Under the pieces are notes generated by a model. It was not told where the DNA came from and ran no database searches. It saw nothing but the letters and a program-made list of their open reading frames with translations. The translations under genes were made by a program, and so were the position numbers. From contig JAJTUP010000020.1 of assembly GCA_021399435.1 (NCBI GenBank), positions 806,001 through 870,000 on the forward strand: 64,000 nt of DNA. Reading direction: 5' to 3'. Position 1 is the first letter of the stretch, and each line of letters starts with the position of its first letter. Shown here piece after piece: positions 42,335-53,969 of the stretch. This DNA is from Diaporthe sp. PMI_573 (lineage: Eukaryota > Ascomycota > Sordariomycetes > Diaporthales > Diaporthaceae).

Positions 42335-44999
42335 CCAAGTCATGGTACCTAGACCCAACGGCGCGTACACGGTCCAACCAGCCCCTCATTTCAGCAGAAC
42401 CCCGAAGAGAAAGAGAGGCCATCTTGGCGAAGAAGATTTTCGCAGGCGAGTCTCCGCGCATGGCTGATAGTCGATTGCGCGATCAGCAGGAACGAGCAGT
42501 AAACGAGGCCCAAAGAGGCAGGCGACTATAACGTGGAGTTGTATTCCCAGGATTCGGGCAGTGCAGTGCTATCAATTTATTGCAGGGCCAAGACAACCAA
42601 GACTCAGCCAAGTGCGGGTCGCGGCCTTGGTAATGTGGAGTGATGTCGACCACCTGATTAGTGTGTTCTAGTGTGGCAACTCACCTTCCATTGCCTGCCT
42701 AATACCTACTTGACTTGTAATATGCCCAGGCACGCCAAACCTCGCGCCGTCATTGTGAGTTGGTTCTACGAATATCCTCGCCCACCGATTCAGCGCCAAC
42801 GAGAGTGGCGAGTACACTACGCAGGCGTTCACAGGACGCCACACGCAAGCTTGATCCCGGGTTACGTCGGCACAAATTCTTGTACTGAGGCCATAGCCGG
42901 CTCTAACTTGCGAAGACCTCAAATTCGAGCTGGAACTTGATGTGGCGGAGAATACATGAACTCTAGTTCAAAGATCTATCACAATTTACTAAATGAGGTT
43001 CTCTGCTGACCGATAGCCGCAGGCGTGAACCCGTGACAGAATCTATATTACCCAAACATTGATGTCATGTTCTTATTAGCAACAGTGCAGGGCGCCTACA
43101 TCGACCTTGTGAACGCCTATGGCTAATTCTTCACGAAATCGTGGAATTTGGCACGCACAGCCTACAAAGCTCTCCCAATCTCAGATGAAATGTACAACAA
43201 ATGGAATAGCTGTAGGCGCTGTGTCCTCATGGCATCGCCTCCACCTCTTCATATCTGGAACTTCATCTTTAAACCGAGCCCAGGACTGTGGGATGGCTTG
43301 CAATTGATCTCTTCACACGCAAATTTGATGCAAAGCGATGGATATCAACTGTCGCTGCATAACCAGGTGTTCCGAATCTATGAAGTCTGCGGCGCCCGAC
43401 AAGAAAGACACCCGCGTATGTGGGCACAGATACATCCTCTCTCAACACTCAATAATTGGCGGCGAGGGCGATTCTAGGTCTGCGCAAAGAACATGGTTGG
43501 TAAATCCGCATTTGCAAAAGTCCCATGCTCGGGTTCCTGAGTTGCATTGGACACAGGATTACGCCTATCGACTTCGAGAAATTGACTTTGGCACTCCCTG
43601 CAAGCAACAATCGAAGTGGGCACTGGCCAAATATTTGCTCCCGAAATAGCCACGAGATCTCTGCAATTACATGATAGAAGCTGGACCCGTACAGCAATCA
43701 TCACATGCAGAACACTTCATCTCAAGAACACAATACTCTGAATCAGTATAAGTATTATCTCAAGCTCCCGATATAACCGTGTTATTAGGTCCACACCCCC
43801 TCCCTTCCACGTTACAAGCCCACGGAAGTTGCGGGAGTATGCCTTCAGCTGAAGGGTCACGCATCATGTCTACAACCACACAAAACATTCTGAACCAATT
43901 GAGGATGCTTCTGAACTACGAGGCTTCCATTGATCATGCAGGCGGACGCGCGGGTGCCGGTCGATATCAGCAGTCGGAATCCGACGAAAGCCGGTGTCCG
44001 TAGATGGAATCTACTCGGGCGCGGAAGACCAATGTGCTCCGACGGGCATATCAGCCCTCATCCATCCATGCTCAAAAAAACAAGCTTTCCAGGAACCGTA
44101 AGCATGCTCTTTGAGAGTGACTAGTAGACGCTGTGGTACCTCAGACGCAGGCCAACTGGTCCCGTGCCTCGGGATGATGCACGTCTCCGGGGTTCCTGTG
44201 CCGTGTTGGACTCTTTCGAATTGCGACGCAGCTGACGCGGAGCGAGGCAGGTGGTTCCAGGGAAAGCAAGGCACAAGTGCATTGTTGTGTACTTTGGTTG
44301 CATGCCGGCTGTGAGTTCATGCGCGGGTGCGAGCCGCGTGCGACACACGTTAGCCTTTGCAGGGACACGCCATCTTAGGTATGTATCCGTATGCAGGAGC
44401 CGTACAGCCGTACCCACCAGATCTGCATGTGGCTGCAATCCTTGCGTCCATCCCGTAGGGAGGCGGCCTCCGCCTGACTGGACAACTTTCGGACGAAAAC
44501 GAATTCTGTGAGCGCGCGCACGGGTGGTCAGATCATTTGCAGAGTGCATTGATTCGGGCTTCTACTGTAGACCTACCCCGAAATCAGCGTGTCTGTCTCC
44601 CGGCAAGCCAGTCAATTCGGTTCAACCGCACGGGACCACCCCCCCTGAGAGAAGAAAACAAATTCGATTGTGTATTCCTGGCATCTGTGTCCGTTGTAAC
44701 AACGCATGTCACATTGGAGGGAATTTTCAGCCCATGCAAACGCAAATGGCGTTCATCCCAATCTGGAATTCGAAGCTATTATCGCTGTATACCAATAAGA
44801 ATCTCTCGGCCTGAGTTGTTCTGTGTGCATTTTGAAGTAAATTGAGACCGAACCATACCCTATTCTGTGTCCCCGGAGGGACTAGCATGAACGAAACAAA
44901 TCCGCCATCATGTAGAAATCATCCCGAGAGCGTGAAAAACTCAGCCAATATCCTCCAGCACTTGGCCTTCCCCAGCCCCTCTCCGTCTATGCAAATGCT
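42335..44999. other. Long gene-poor stretch
   Basis: About 2.7 kb in which I see no supported gene on either strand; open frames are short, overlapping and lack domains, signal peptides or splice logic. No obvious repeats. Confidence 0.5.
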
Positions 45000-45698
45000 C
45001 TACGCGTCGGGATACTCGACGTTGGGCGGGTTGACCTTCCTGACAGCGACAAGCTGAGCATCTGTCACGCCAGCACCGGTGGCATTCCAGCCGACGCTCC
45101 ACAGGCCGTCGATGCCGGTCTCCACGGCGTACCACTCGGTGTAGAGCGAGCCGTCGATCTTGAGCATGGCGGTCGTACCGTAGAATGTGAAGCCGGAGGT
45201 GATAATGTTGCTCTCGGTCACATTGCTGATGCCCGACTTGTAGAAACCGGTAGGGCCGTACGGAGTAGGGACGTAGAAGAGCGACTCGGTCCAGGTGTTG
45301 TTGCTGGTCGTCAGCGGGCTGGCCAGCCACTGGGTCGTGTCGTCTGTGCCCTCGGCTGTCACGCTGTGTTAGTGGTGCATGTGGGTTTCTGTGCTTGTTG
45401 AGTCGACTCACTGAAAAGGACATATGTGCTGGTGTAGTTCACCTTGGCTGGGTTGGCAATGTAGGCAAATCCTGAAAATTATGGGTCAGCCTCGTGTCTT
45501 GGTGGTATCTCCTCGAGGGAATTATGCTTTACCCTCATGGTAGAAAATCGGATAACCTCCGATTTCACTCTCGGAATCGGATCCGTAGGCAAAGAGACTG
45601 AAATTGCTAGAGGTGGCCCGAGTCTGCAGAGTGCTGGGACGGGCTGTCACGCCGACGATGGCGGCGAAGGCCGCGATGGCCGTGATGATCTTGGACAT
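45000..45698 (-). CDS. Small secreted glycoprotein of unknown function
   Basis: Three exons on the minus strand, 45698-45533, 45471-45412 and 45355-45000, each join phase 1; 193 residues. A signal peptide (MSKIITAIAAFAAIVGVTA) is followed by a mature chain rich in Ser, Thr, Gly and aromatic residues. N-x-S/T sites occur at NFS, NYT, NNT(W), NVT and NAT. Sequence words such as FAYGSDSESEIGGYPIFYHEG and MLKIDGSLYTEWYAVETGIDGLWSVGWN look like a compact beta domain. No cysteines in the mature region, so stability is not from disulfides. I recognise no named family; it resembles conserved hypothetical secreted proteins of plant-associated ascomycetes. The acceptor of exon 3 (GACAG) was chosen because the nearer CACAG breaks the frame. 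Confidence 0.8.
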
Positions 45699-47697
45699 AG
45701 TGGAAGGAAGTGGATAGAGAATGAGGAAATGAGATGAGCGTGTTGCCTTCAGCAAAGGTTCTGCTTCCAATTATTGCTTTGTAACGAGCGTCAAGTAGAG
45801 AGTGTGAGGGGAAGTGGAAGCAATAATGAAAGGTTTGGGGGATGCAAGTAGGTGGAAATACAAAGCGTTAGTGGTGTGAGGCAGAGCAGCAGGCCTCGTA
45901 AGGCGCCTACTGAAGTCATATATCTAGCGGACAATACGCAACTGGCAAAGCCTCACAGTCTTGTGCGAAGTACATGGTCTTTCAGCTGCTATTTTCATGC
46001 ATCCCACATTCCGGCAGATTATGACCGACGTCCGACTCGTCGTCCGAACAGAATAACCTTGGGCTCTCTGCCCCCATGGGAGATCGATAGGCGGGCCCAT
46101 GATAGGGATGACGCCTAGGGGGCTGACTCGTCGCAAGCACAACGCGCAAGCATCCCTTGCAGATCCCTACGCGATCGGTTCTACCAGTAGCGGGAGAAGA
46201 AAATGCTTGGCGCGTACCCACAGGGCGAAGCTTGATCCATCCGAGCCTCACCTCAACGGATTAATAGTCTGGAATAGGACTGCAAAAACGGGATGTTTCC
46301 TTCGAACCTCAAGGTATTACCCGGTCGGTGAACTACCACCGCATGCCCCGGACTGCCAATAAAATTAGAATGGCAGTTTACATGGGGCATTGTGATGGGA
46401 TAGAAATGGCCTAGTGCCTTTATCTAGAGCTGAACGTTTACGTAGCACATCATCCTATGCTGCGCATGCAGCCTTCACATATACGACATTCAGCACCTCG
46501 TGGTGTGTTGTACGCGTGCCACATGCAGCACTAGACTGCATATTGACAATGTAATACGCGGCCAAGCTTTGGGGCTCTCCGGGTTTACCATCAGGGTCTA
46601 ACATCAAAGTTCCAGCACGTGAACGAGTCCTTAAGGCAGCATGGCTCATGATGAACCAAGCCTCGGCCATTGAAACCTAATCTGGATTGCCGTAAACAAT
46701 CCACAACTTGAGCATCCAAAATTACAATGTGTTTAAAATTGCGGCTTGATGGGATGGGGTAGCACGGTGTTGCCGGTAGATCTTTTGAAAATTATGACCG
46801 GATGACAGCGCTTCCTTTCCGTGATTCCCGGAGTAGGCAACCCTATTTTGAGTTGATGGATACGGATGGGCAGGTCCGGCACTTGGCATAACACTGACAG
46901 GGCATGTATTGGTTTGAGCCCGTGTGGGGGGCTGCCTCCTTAACACAGCTTTGCTTATACCAGGACAGCCGTAATGCAGGGGTACATGTTGCGTGCCGTT
47001 CAACCGTTCGTCTGTTCGTGCTTGTTTCAACCACGGGCCAATCCTGGGTAAAGATTTCATCACCCCCTGACAGCTTGCGTCATGCGTCTCCCTGCAGCTC
47101 ATGGATGCATGCATGTTGGACTGTGGCAAGACACATCCTTAATTGATCCACAAGCTCAAGCAAGGCTCTTCTACGTCTGACATGAACAGAGAGGCCAACA
47201 GATTTGGTGCTGCAAAAGTCGAACATATGGTGTCCTGTTGATAGTTCAAACTTAGATCACTGGGGGCATAAGCATGGTGACATCCGCAAAGCAGCAGGAA
47301 CCCGACGCTAACAACATACAACCAAGGGTTCCCCATTGAGTGAGTAGTGTAATGGTCTTAGTTTCTGCAAGGCTTAGTCTTCATAGCTGTCATCGGGATG
47401 TGGTGGGGATCCACTCTTGTCCAGCCCAGAGATCATGTGCACGGATCCTAAGCGAGCGACCCGGGAGTATAAGCCTCAATTCTTACGCAGTGTAGATCGC
47501 AGCGAATAGCGGTACTCAATTTCAGAGTGGGTCATGCCACGGATGTGTCGCGAGTAATTGCTCCATCCACCCCCAAGTGCCCGATCATGGTTCGGACGAG
47601 AATAGCAAGTCAGAATCAGGAGTAAACATTCAGGCAGCGTTTGTCGGCCGAGCAGGAATGGAGCGCCGAGCTGAGATGAAGTGTGCAAAGGAAAGAT
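45699..47697. other. Intergenic between divergent secreted-protein genes
   Basis: About 2 kb with no supported gene. The bases just upstream of 45698 (minus sense) are pyrimidine-rich, as in a fungal leader. The rest is probably shared regulatory space for this gene and the laccase. Confidence 0.5.
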
Positions 47698-47704
47698 ATA
47701 TATC
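47698..47704 (+). promoter_or_regulatory. TATA box of the laccase gene
   Basis: TATATAT about 165 bases before the ATG at 47868. A strongly pyrimidine-rich leader (TTTTCCTTCTCTCCCTTCTG and CTCTC runs) follows. Confidence 0.5.
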
Positions 47705-47867
47705 TACTGAATCAATTCCAACACAGTATGTCTAAGTCCATCATTATCACCATTACCATCGCTTCTCAGCAACAACCCTCATTCCCTGTGGTTGATTGTT
47801 TTTCCTTCTCTCCCTTCTGATTCTCTCCGTCTCTCACTCGCTCTTTTCCCCGTCTCTCATTTTCACA

Positions 47868-49635
47868 ATGCTGTCCTCCCTGGCCTTGGCCGCCTCCGTG
47901 GCTGGCTTGGCTCTCGCAAATCCCTTCGACTCTTCGCTCCTGCCCCGGGCAGCATGTGATGGTAACACAGCTTCCACTCGCTCTCAGTGGTGTGACTACG
48001 ACCTCACCACCGACTGGTACAACGAAGTGCCTGACACCGGTGTCACTCGGGAATACTGGGTACGCTTCTCTTTCTCTGCAAAAATGTCCTATCCTGAGCT
48101 GTGCTAACATGTCACCACAGTTTGACTTGGCAGACACCACTGTCGCCCCTGATGGCGTTTCGCGCTATGCTATGGCCATCAACGGTTCCATTCCCGGACC
48201 AACCATTATCGGAGACTGGGGAGACTACTTCAAGATCCATGTGACAAACTCGCTCACCGACAGCACCAACGGGACGTCTATTCACTTCCACGGTATCAGG
48301 CAAAACTACACAGTCCAGAACGACGGTGTCGTCTCTATTACTCAATGCCCAGTGGCACCAGGATCGTCCATCACCTATGAGTGGAGAGCCACCCAGTACG
48401 GGTCAACATGGTACCACTCTCACTTCGCACTGCAAGCCTGGGAGGGTGTCTTTGGCGGAATCATCATCAATGGCCCTGCCAGTGCCAACTACGATGTTGA
48501 CCTCGGCCACATGTTCCTGAACGACTGGGACCACCAGACTGTTGACGAGCTCTACATCTCTGCTGAGACAAGCGGCCCCCCTACGCTCGACACTGGTCTG
48601 CTTAACGGCACCAACGTCTACGGCGACGATGGTGATGCTGACCAGACTGGTTACCGCTGGAACACCACCTTGACTGAGGGAACCACCTACCGGATGCGAT
48701 TGGTGAACGCCGCTGTCGATACCCACTGGAAGTTCTCCATTGACAACCACACGATTGGTGTCATTGGTATGGACCTTGTTCCGATCGTGCCTTACAACAC
48801 CACCATGGTCAGCATCGGCATGGGTCAGCGTTACGATATCATCATCTACACCGAGGGCATGACCGATATCGCCACCGACTTCTGGATGCGCGCCGTCCCG
48901 CAGACCGCCTGCTCAGACAATGACAACGCCGACAACATCAAGGGCATTATCTCATACGGCACCTCCGTGTCGACCCCAAGCACGACCGCCTACGACTACA
49001 CCGACTCGTGTGACGACGAGGACGTCTCAACCCTCGTTCCCTACCTCTCAAAGACCGTCTCCGGCTCATCCTGGGACGTCGACGAGGCCGCGACGGTGTC
49101 CACCAACGACGACGGCTACTTCCGCTGGTACCTGAACTCGACGACGATGGAGGTGAAGTGGGCAGACCCGACCCTCGCGCAGATCTACAACGGCACGACG
49201 ACCTGGGACTCCAGCGACGCGGTGGTGACCCTCGACACGGCCGACGAGTGGGCCTACGTGATCATCGAGACGACCCTGGCCGTGCCCCACCCGATCCACC
49301 TGCACGGCTTCGACTTCTTCGTGCTCGCGCAGGGCTCCGGCACCTACACCTCGGGCAGCACCACGCTCAACCTCGACAACCCTCCCCGCCGCGACACCGC
49401 CATGCTGCCGTCCAGCGGGTACCTCGTCCTCGCGTTCGAGACGGACAACCCGGGTGCCTGGCTCATGCACTGCCACATCGGCTGGCACACCTCCGAGGGC
49501 TTCGCGATGCAGTGGGTTGTCCGCCAGGACGAGATCACAGACCTCATCGACTATGACAGCCTTGAGAGCACGTGTGACGCCTGGGACACTCACGCTACTA
49601 CATACTCCGTTACCGAGGACGACTCTGGTGTGTAA
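47868..49635 (+). CDS. Laccase (asco-type multicopper oxidase)
   Basis: Two exons, 47868-48059 and 48121-49635, phase 0; 568 residues. A signal peptide ends near ALANP, followed by a short propeptide ending in PRA. All four copper-ligand motifs are intact: HFHG (119-122), WYHSHF (His 163, 165), HPIHLHG (454-460) and HCHIGWH (514-520), with Cys515 for the type 1 copper. The axial position ten residues after the Cys is Phe525, where basidiomycete high-potential laccases also have Phe and many ascomycete enzymes have Leu. The protein ends exactly in DSGV, the mature C-terminal plug of asco-laccases, so no tail needs removing. It oxidises phenols with O2 outside the cell. More than a dozen N-glycosylation sites. 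Probable roles are lignin or phenolic turnover or pigment formation. Confidence 0.95.
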
Positions 49636-50732
49636 AGGCATTGGGTTGTCTTGAGAGACTGAGACTTGGAAGGGCAATGCACTCCGAGGCGGTAGTTTCC
49701 TTTGTAGAGGGATTAGCAGTCATTGAATACCTCGAACTCTGCCCATGCGAGCTTTTTCTTGAGGGTTATGCATTTTGCATGATGGGGCTGGAGTTACAAT
49801 TGGATTATATAATTTTCTTTCAAAGCAATATAACATGATGCCATTTCAAATTCGAAAGTCGTTTCATCTTCAACAAGTGTTTTCAATATCTCCGGTCAAG
49901 ACTTCAAGCACAACAGCTTTTGAAATCCTCCGGGGCGTGATCTGACTTCCATTCATGGTTTATGGCTCACAAGATAATACAAGGACTGGTATTCGATAAG
50001 GGACATACCATATAATCACTGTTGAATCAAGGGGAATTGGTGCCCATGCAGAAGTGTCAATTTGCCTAACGTTATGATCCCAACACGTGTCCCACGACTT
50101 CTCTTTGTTCCATTTGCATAATACAACTGGTCATGAAAGCAACAAAAGCTCTCAACTAAGCGGTGTCCGTGGATTACCAATGAACGCTCAATTGCCAAGG
50201 CAGTTGCGACTGGTGTAGTCACGATGCTAAACCCAGAACAATGGCTTCAAATCCCTGAAGGACCAGAATCCGGACTCATGTAGAGAAGCGATGGTAAACA
50301 TTTCTGTCACCTTCAATAGTGTAGCTGAAGTCCAAAATCCACAATTTGGAAACAATTGGTATGAGACAGGAAACTGTCCTAGCCTCGCACTCATAGGACA
50401 CTGATATAGTTATCCTAAATGAGGCTCAAATCCAAAGTTCTCCAATTGGATCGGACTGGATGTGAAGGCAAAAACATCGACTTTGCTATCATGTTAAGCC
50501 CAGCAGACACTGACTGCAAGCTGATTACACTCCCATGGCCATCCAGTGAAGCTACCAAGTAGCTAGAGGTTAGTGCGTGCAGCGGAAGTGGGAGAAAAAG
50601 CTGCTGTCCCGCCGGGGAAGGAGGAAGGGGGTGAAGCAAACGCACACGTAGGCTGCAAGGGAAGCAGCCATAGTGACTGTAATCAGTGAATGACCGACCA
50701 AAGGGTACCTAGGTACTGCAAGCGACACATCA
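49636..50732. other. Intergenic
   Basis: No supported gene between the laccase and the next small secreted protein gene; AT-rich 3' region of the laccase first. Confidence 0.55.
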
Positions 50733-50786
50733 CCATCCACTTCCACTTCCACTTCCACTTCCACCATCCACTTCCACTTCCACTTT
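50733..50786 (+). repeat. CCACTT hexanucleotide microsatellite
   Basis: Two runs of CCACTT units (about four, then three) separated by CCACCAT, in the probable 5' leader or core promoter 85-140 bases before the ATG at 50872. Repeat number is likely to vary between strains. Confidence 0.9.
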
Positions 50787-50871
50787 CTACACTTTTTGCC
50801 TACTTGCCACACCCGCCAACAAACAAACAAACCCAAAAATACACTCCAGATCAACCTCAACTTGCCACAAG

Positions 50872-51455
50872 ATGCTTCCCACTGGCAACCCCATCGTTAT
50901 GGCGCTCGTCGCCGCGTACTGCGCCTTGGCTGCTCCCACCAGCACCCAGCCTGACCAGGTGCAGGAGATCATCAACGCCCTCAAGGTCCAGCTGGAGACT
51001 GACAACGTCACCGATGCTTCGGCAATGATCAATGAGGCCGAGGCATCTCTTTGGGCCAGTGGCGCCCTGAACGACGACGTGGTTGCCAACCTCAAGCAGC
51101 AGATCCAGGTAAGCAAACGGCACTCCAAACGGCACCCTTTTACCTACCAGACCCCCCATCCATTCATTCAAAAGTAGATGGTGCTGGCGGTTTTTTGCGT
51201 CACTTGCTAACGACAGGCTGGTCGCAGATCCTGACCACCGAGGGCGGCATCAGCGTCGACGCCATCGCCGAGCACACCATCGAGTACCTCAACGCCAAGG
51301 GAGCCTTCAAGAAGTCCGACCAGGCTGGACCCGCAAACGGCGCCATCTTCCTCGACGCCGATGCGATCAAGCAGGTGGTGGATCATGGAGTCAACTACAA
51401 CAACTGCCCCGACGGCAGCTCGGCCAAGCTCTGCGGCGGCTGCATCCCCATGTGA
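50872..51455 (+). CDS. Small secreted protein of unknown function
   Basis: Two exons, 50872-51108 and 51228-51455, phase 0; 154 residues. A signal peptide covers MLPTGNPIVMALVAAYCALAA. The mature chain begins with acidic amphipathic helices (VQEIINALKVQLETDN, ASAMINEAEASLWASG) and ends in a small cysteine motif (NNCPDGSSAKLCGGC). The intron is 119 bases; the nearer acceptor (GACAG, 51216) leads to an early TGA, so the second (TCGCAG, 51227) was used. If the first were used the product would lose its cysteine-bearing C-terminus, so splice choice matters. No known family. Helical, cysteine-poor secreted proteins like this are common in fungal secretomes; effector or surface-active roles are possible but unsupported. 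Confidence 0.75.
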
Positions 51456-53752
51456 GCAGGGAGGGGTCACATCAAAAGCTATGGCTTGCCCCACTGGCAG
51501 GATGTGCGGTGGTGAGGACATCGATTTGGAGAACTACACTTCTCAAAGAGGCTTGAGAGGGTCAATTTTGCGAGATCCATAAATTCGATAGCATGGAAGG
51601 AGCCTTATCAATGACGACTTCCATTCTGCACGGTCAATATCCAAGACGAGGCGATTTGCCCTCTGCTCCTAACATCGTGATGTTGTTTCAGCTATCGAGT
51701 GAATGTGATACGTATCTCCAAGCACCTCGTTCCCAATGCCTCATGCCTAAGGGTCCTGTGTGTATGGTTTACGCACGTAGTGAGCACAACCTGAGCTGTG
51801 AAATGTACTAAACTCGTACTAAAACATACTGCTTGCTCTTGTCTCCTCCCAGGTGCCCTCGTGGTACTTACTGAGAAGCGCAGCAAACGAAGCGGCTAGC
51901 GGGGCAAATCGCATGCCAGCTTCCCGTGCCCAAAATGTAGTGCCACTGAAACTGGAATCAGGGCATGCGTCAGTGAGCAAGCGGTGAAATTATTCTTTCT
52001 ATCTGGTCCCCCTAGTCATTCTTGACCGGCACCGATGCAGATTTTGTCAGGCGCCACCGGAAACGTACCACTTTTACGCTTCAAAAGCAACTTAATTATT
52101 GGCTGCCTTGGATACCCAGATTCTAGGTGCACAAGTAAAATGAGACGCCAACAAGCTTCGAGTGAAACCATGGATTATTGCAATCAGCAGATTTCTCCAA
52201 AATAAATCAAGTGCTTTCCAATTCACCACCACCATCGTGCTCACCACCGCAAAAGGTTGACCGGTTCCATACACACCCCGGCGCACCCATCGGCGCAAAA
52301 TGCACAATGCTGCCTCGGAACTCCCTCGCTCCACCTTTCTCTGAGTTGTTCGACGCAGTAGAATGGTTGTACTCGAGCGTTGGTTTGAATATCTCATCGT
52401 CGATAACCATGCGAGTGTTCTGTACTCGGTAGCGGCTATTCGAGAATCATTCCATGCGAATGACGCAGGGCATCATCTGTGCGATCACGAGCATAAGAAG
52501 GTCCAAGCGGCAAAGCGGGTGAGACGGAGCTACTGACTAGAGCAGTCTAAATTTCAGGGCCGAACCGGCGAGCGAGGAGGGTGGGGCCGGGACGGAACAC
52601 TGTTGGTGATATGCATGCTTGCGGGAAAGGCTCCAAGATGGTTTCGGATATGTTCAACAGTTCTGTTCCGATAATCTTGAGCCCAAGAGGGTTTTTAGTC
52701 AGTTTTCGTGCTGATACCACCCAGCCATGATCCTCTCCATCAACGCACTGTCACACACTGCCGCCGCCTGATGCCGTGATCACTCGATGGACTCGGCACA
52801 TTGATCACGAGAAATCCGTGCTACATAGCATCTCTGCGCAGTCAAAATCGACTCATGTACTGCTATTCAATTAAGAGCCGCGTTTGACATGGAATAGCAC
52901 CACTATAGTGGTTTGCATCCACATGCAAATTGCAACTGCAGCTGGAAATGTGTTGTAAGTAGCCGGAAAGCATCGCATCGGGAACATGAGCTGACGTTTG
53001 TGCAATCTGATTATCCAACGTTGAGACTAAGCCGAACGTCAGATTTGACTTCGGCCGAGACAAGGCGACAAAAGATGAACGGTGGAGAGGAGAGATGTCG
53101 CCTGCCGAAAACTCGCTTCGACTGGCTTGGTTGGGCCTAAAGTTAAGATGCAAATGATTTGGACGAAGTCTGATTTGAGTTGGCGCTCCATTGAGGGCCG
53201 GCGCCTCAGCCCCTTCGACGTTGCTCTCGAGGCGTCTCACTGGTGTCAATCAGGGGTTCCTGCATTGCTTTCGGCATCTCTGGTCTTCACCGTTGGTGGT
53301 CACCCGGCCCAGATTTTGACTCGAGCTATGATACGTCAACAAGGATGGGCCGAAACCCGTCCAGTTCATGATCGGGTGAAGACTTAGATAAGCTTTCTCG
53401 GCGTCCAGACACAACCGAAAGCTTAACTATGCCGTCTGCAAGTTGCCCCCTCCAACTCGGTTCTGGCACCCGCGCGCCATGCAGGCACACCCTCAGACCA
53501 TTTCCGAAACACTGGGAATTCCTGCCCCAATAGTTGTAATGAGGTAACGTGCTAGCCCTTGGGACCTGCAGGAGGGGCACAGACTTTGGTTTATGCTTCG
53601 GGTCCAGATGTCAGGCGGGTTTGATATACCAACGATATTTTTCTAAGTCATTCCAGCAACAACGACCCTCCATCCCCCATCAGCCGTTGAAACACCTCAT
53701 GATTAAGCACCAGCCAAGGTATGATGGACCGGAGGATTGTTAGTGACAATGC
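51456..53752. other. Long gene-poor stretch
   Basis: About 2.3 kb with only short overlapping open frames and no domain on either strand. Confidence 0.5.
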
Positions 53753-53759
53753 TATATAT
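53753..53759 (+). promoter_or_regulatory. TATA box of the low-complexity secreted protein gene
   Basis: TATATAT 217 bases before the ATG at 53970, followed by a C/T-rich leader. The distance implies a long 5' UTR. Confidence 0.4.
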
Positions 53760-53969
53760 CTCCGTGGTTCTCCACGATGTTTGTCCCCGTTTGTTCAAGA
53801 TCACCACTACTCACCAGTTCTTTCTCTTTCCATCCCCACAGTTTGAAGACCGGCAGGGCCGATTTGTCCATATTCCGTAACATTCGTTTGCGCTTACACT
53901 GCTCCAGTTACGCAATTATATCATTACCGCTATTTTAATTCCTATTCTCCTTCTCTAAACAAAATAAAA

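Noticed and set aside
49066..49677. 203-codon minus-strand open frame
   Set aside because: Antisense shadow of the laccase 3' exon; Val/Gly/Arg-rich with no domain.
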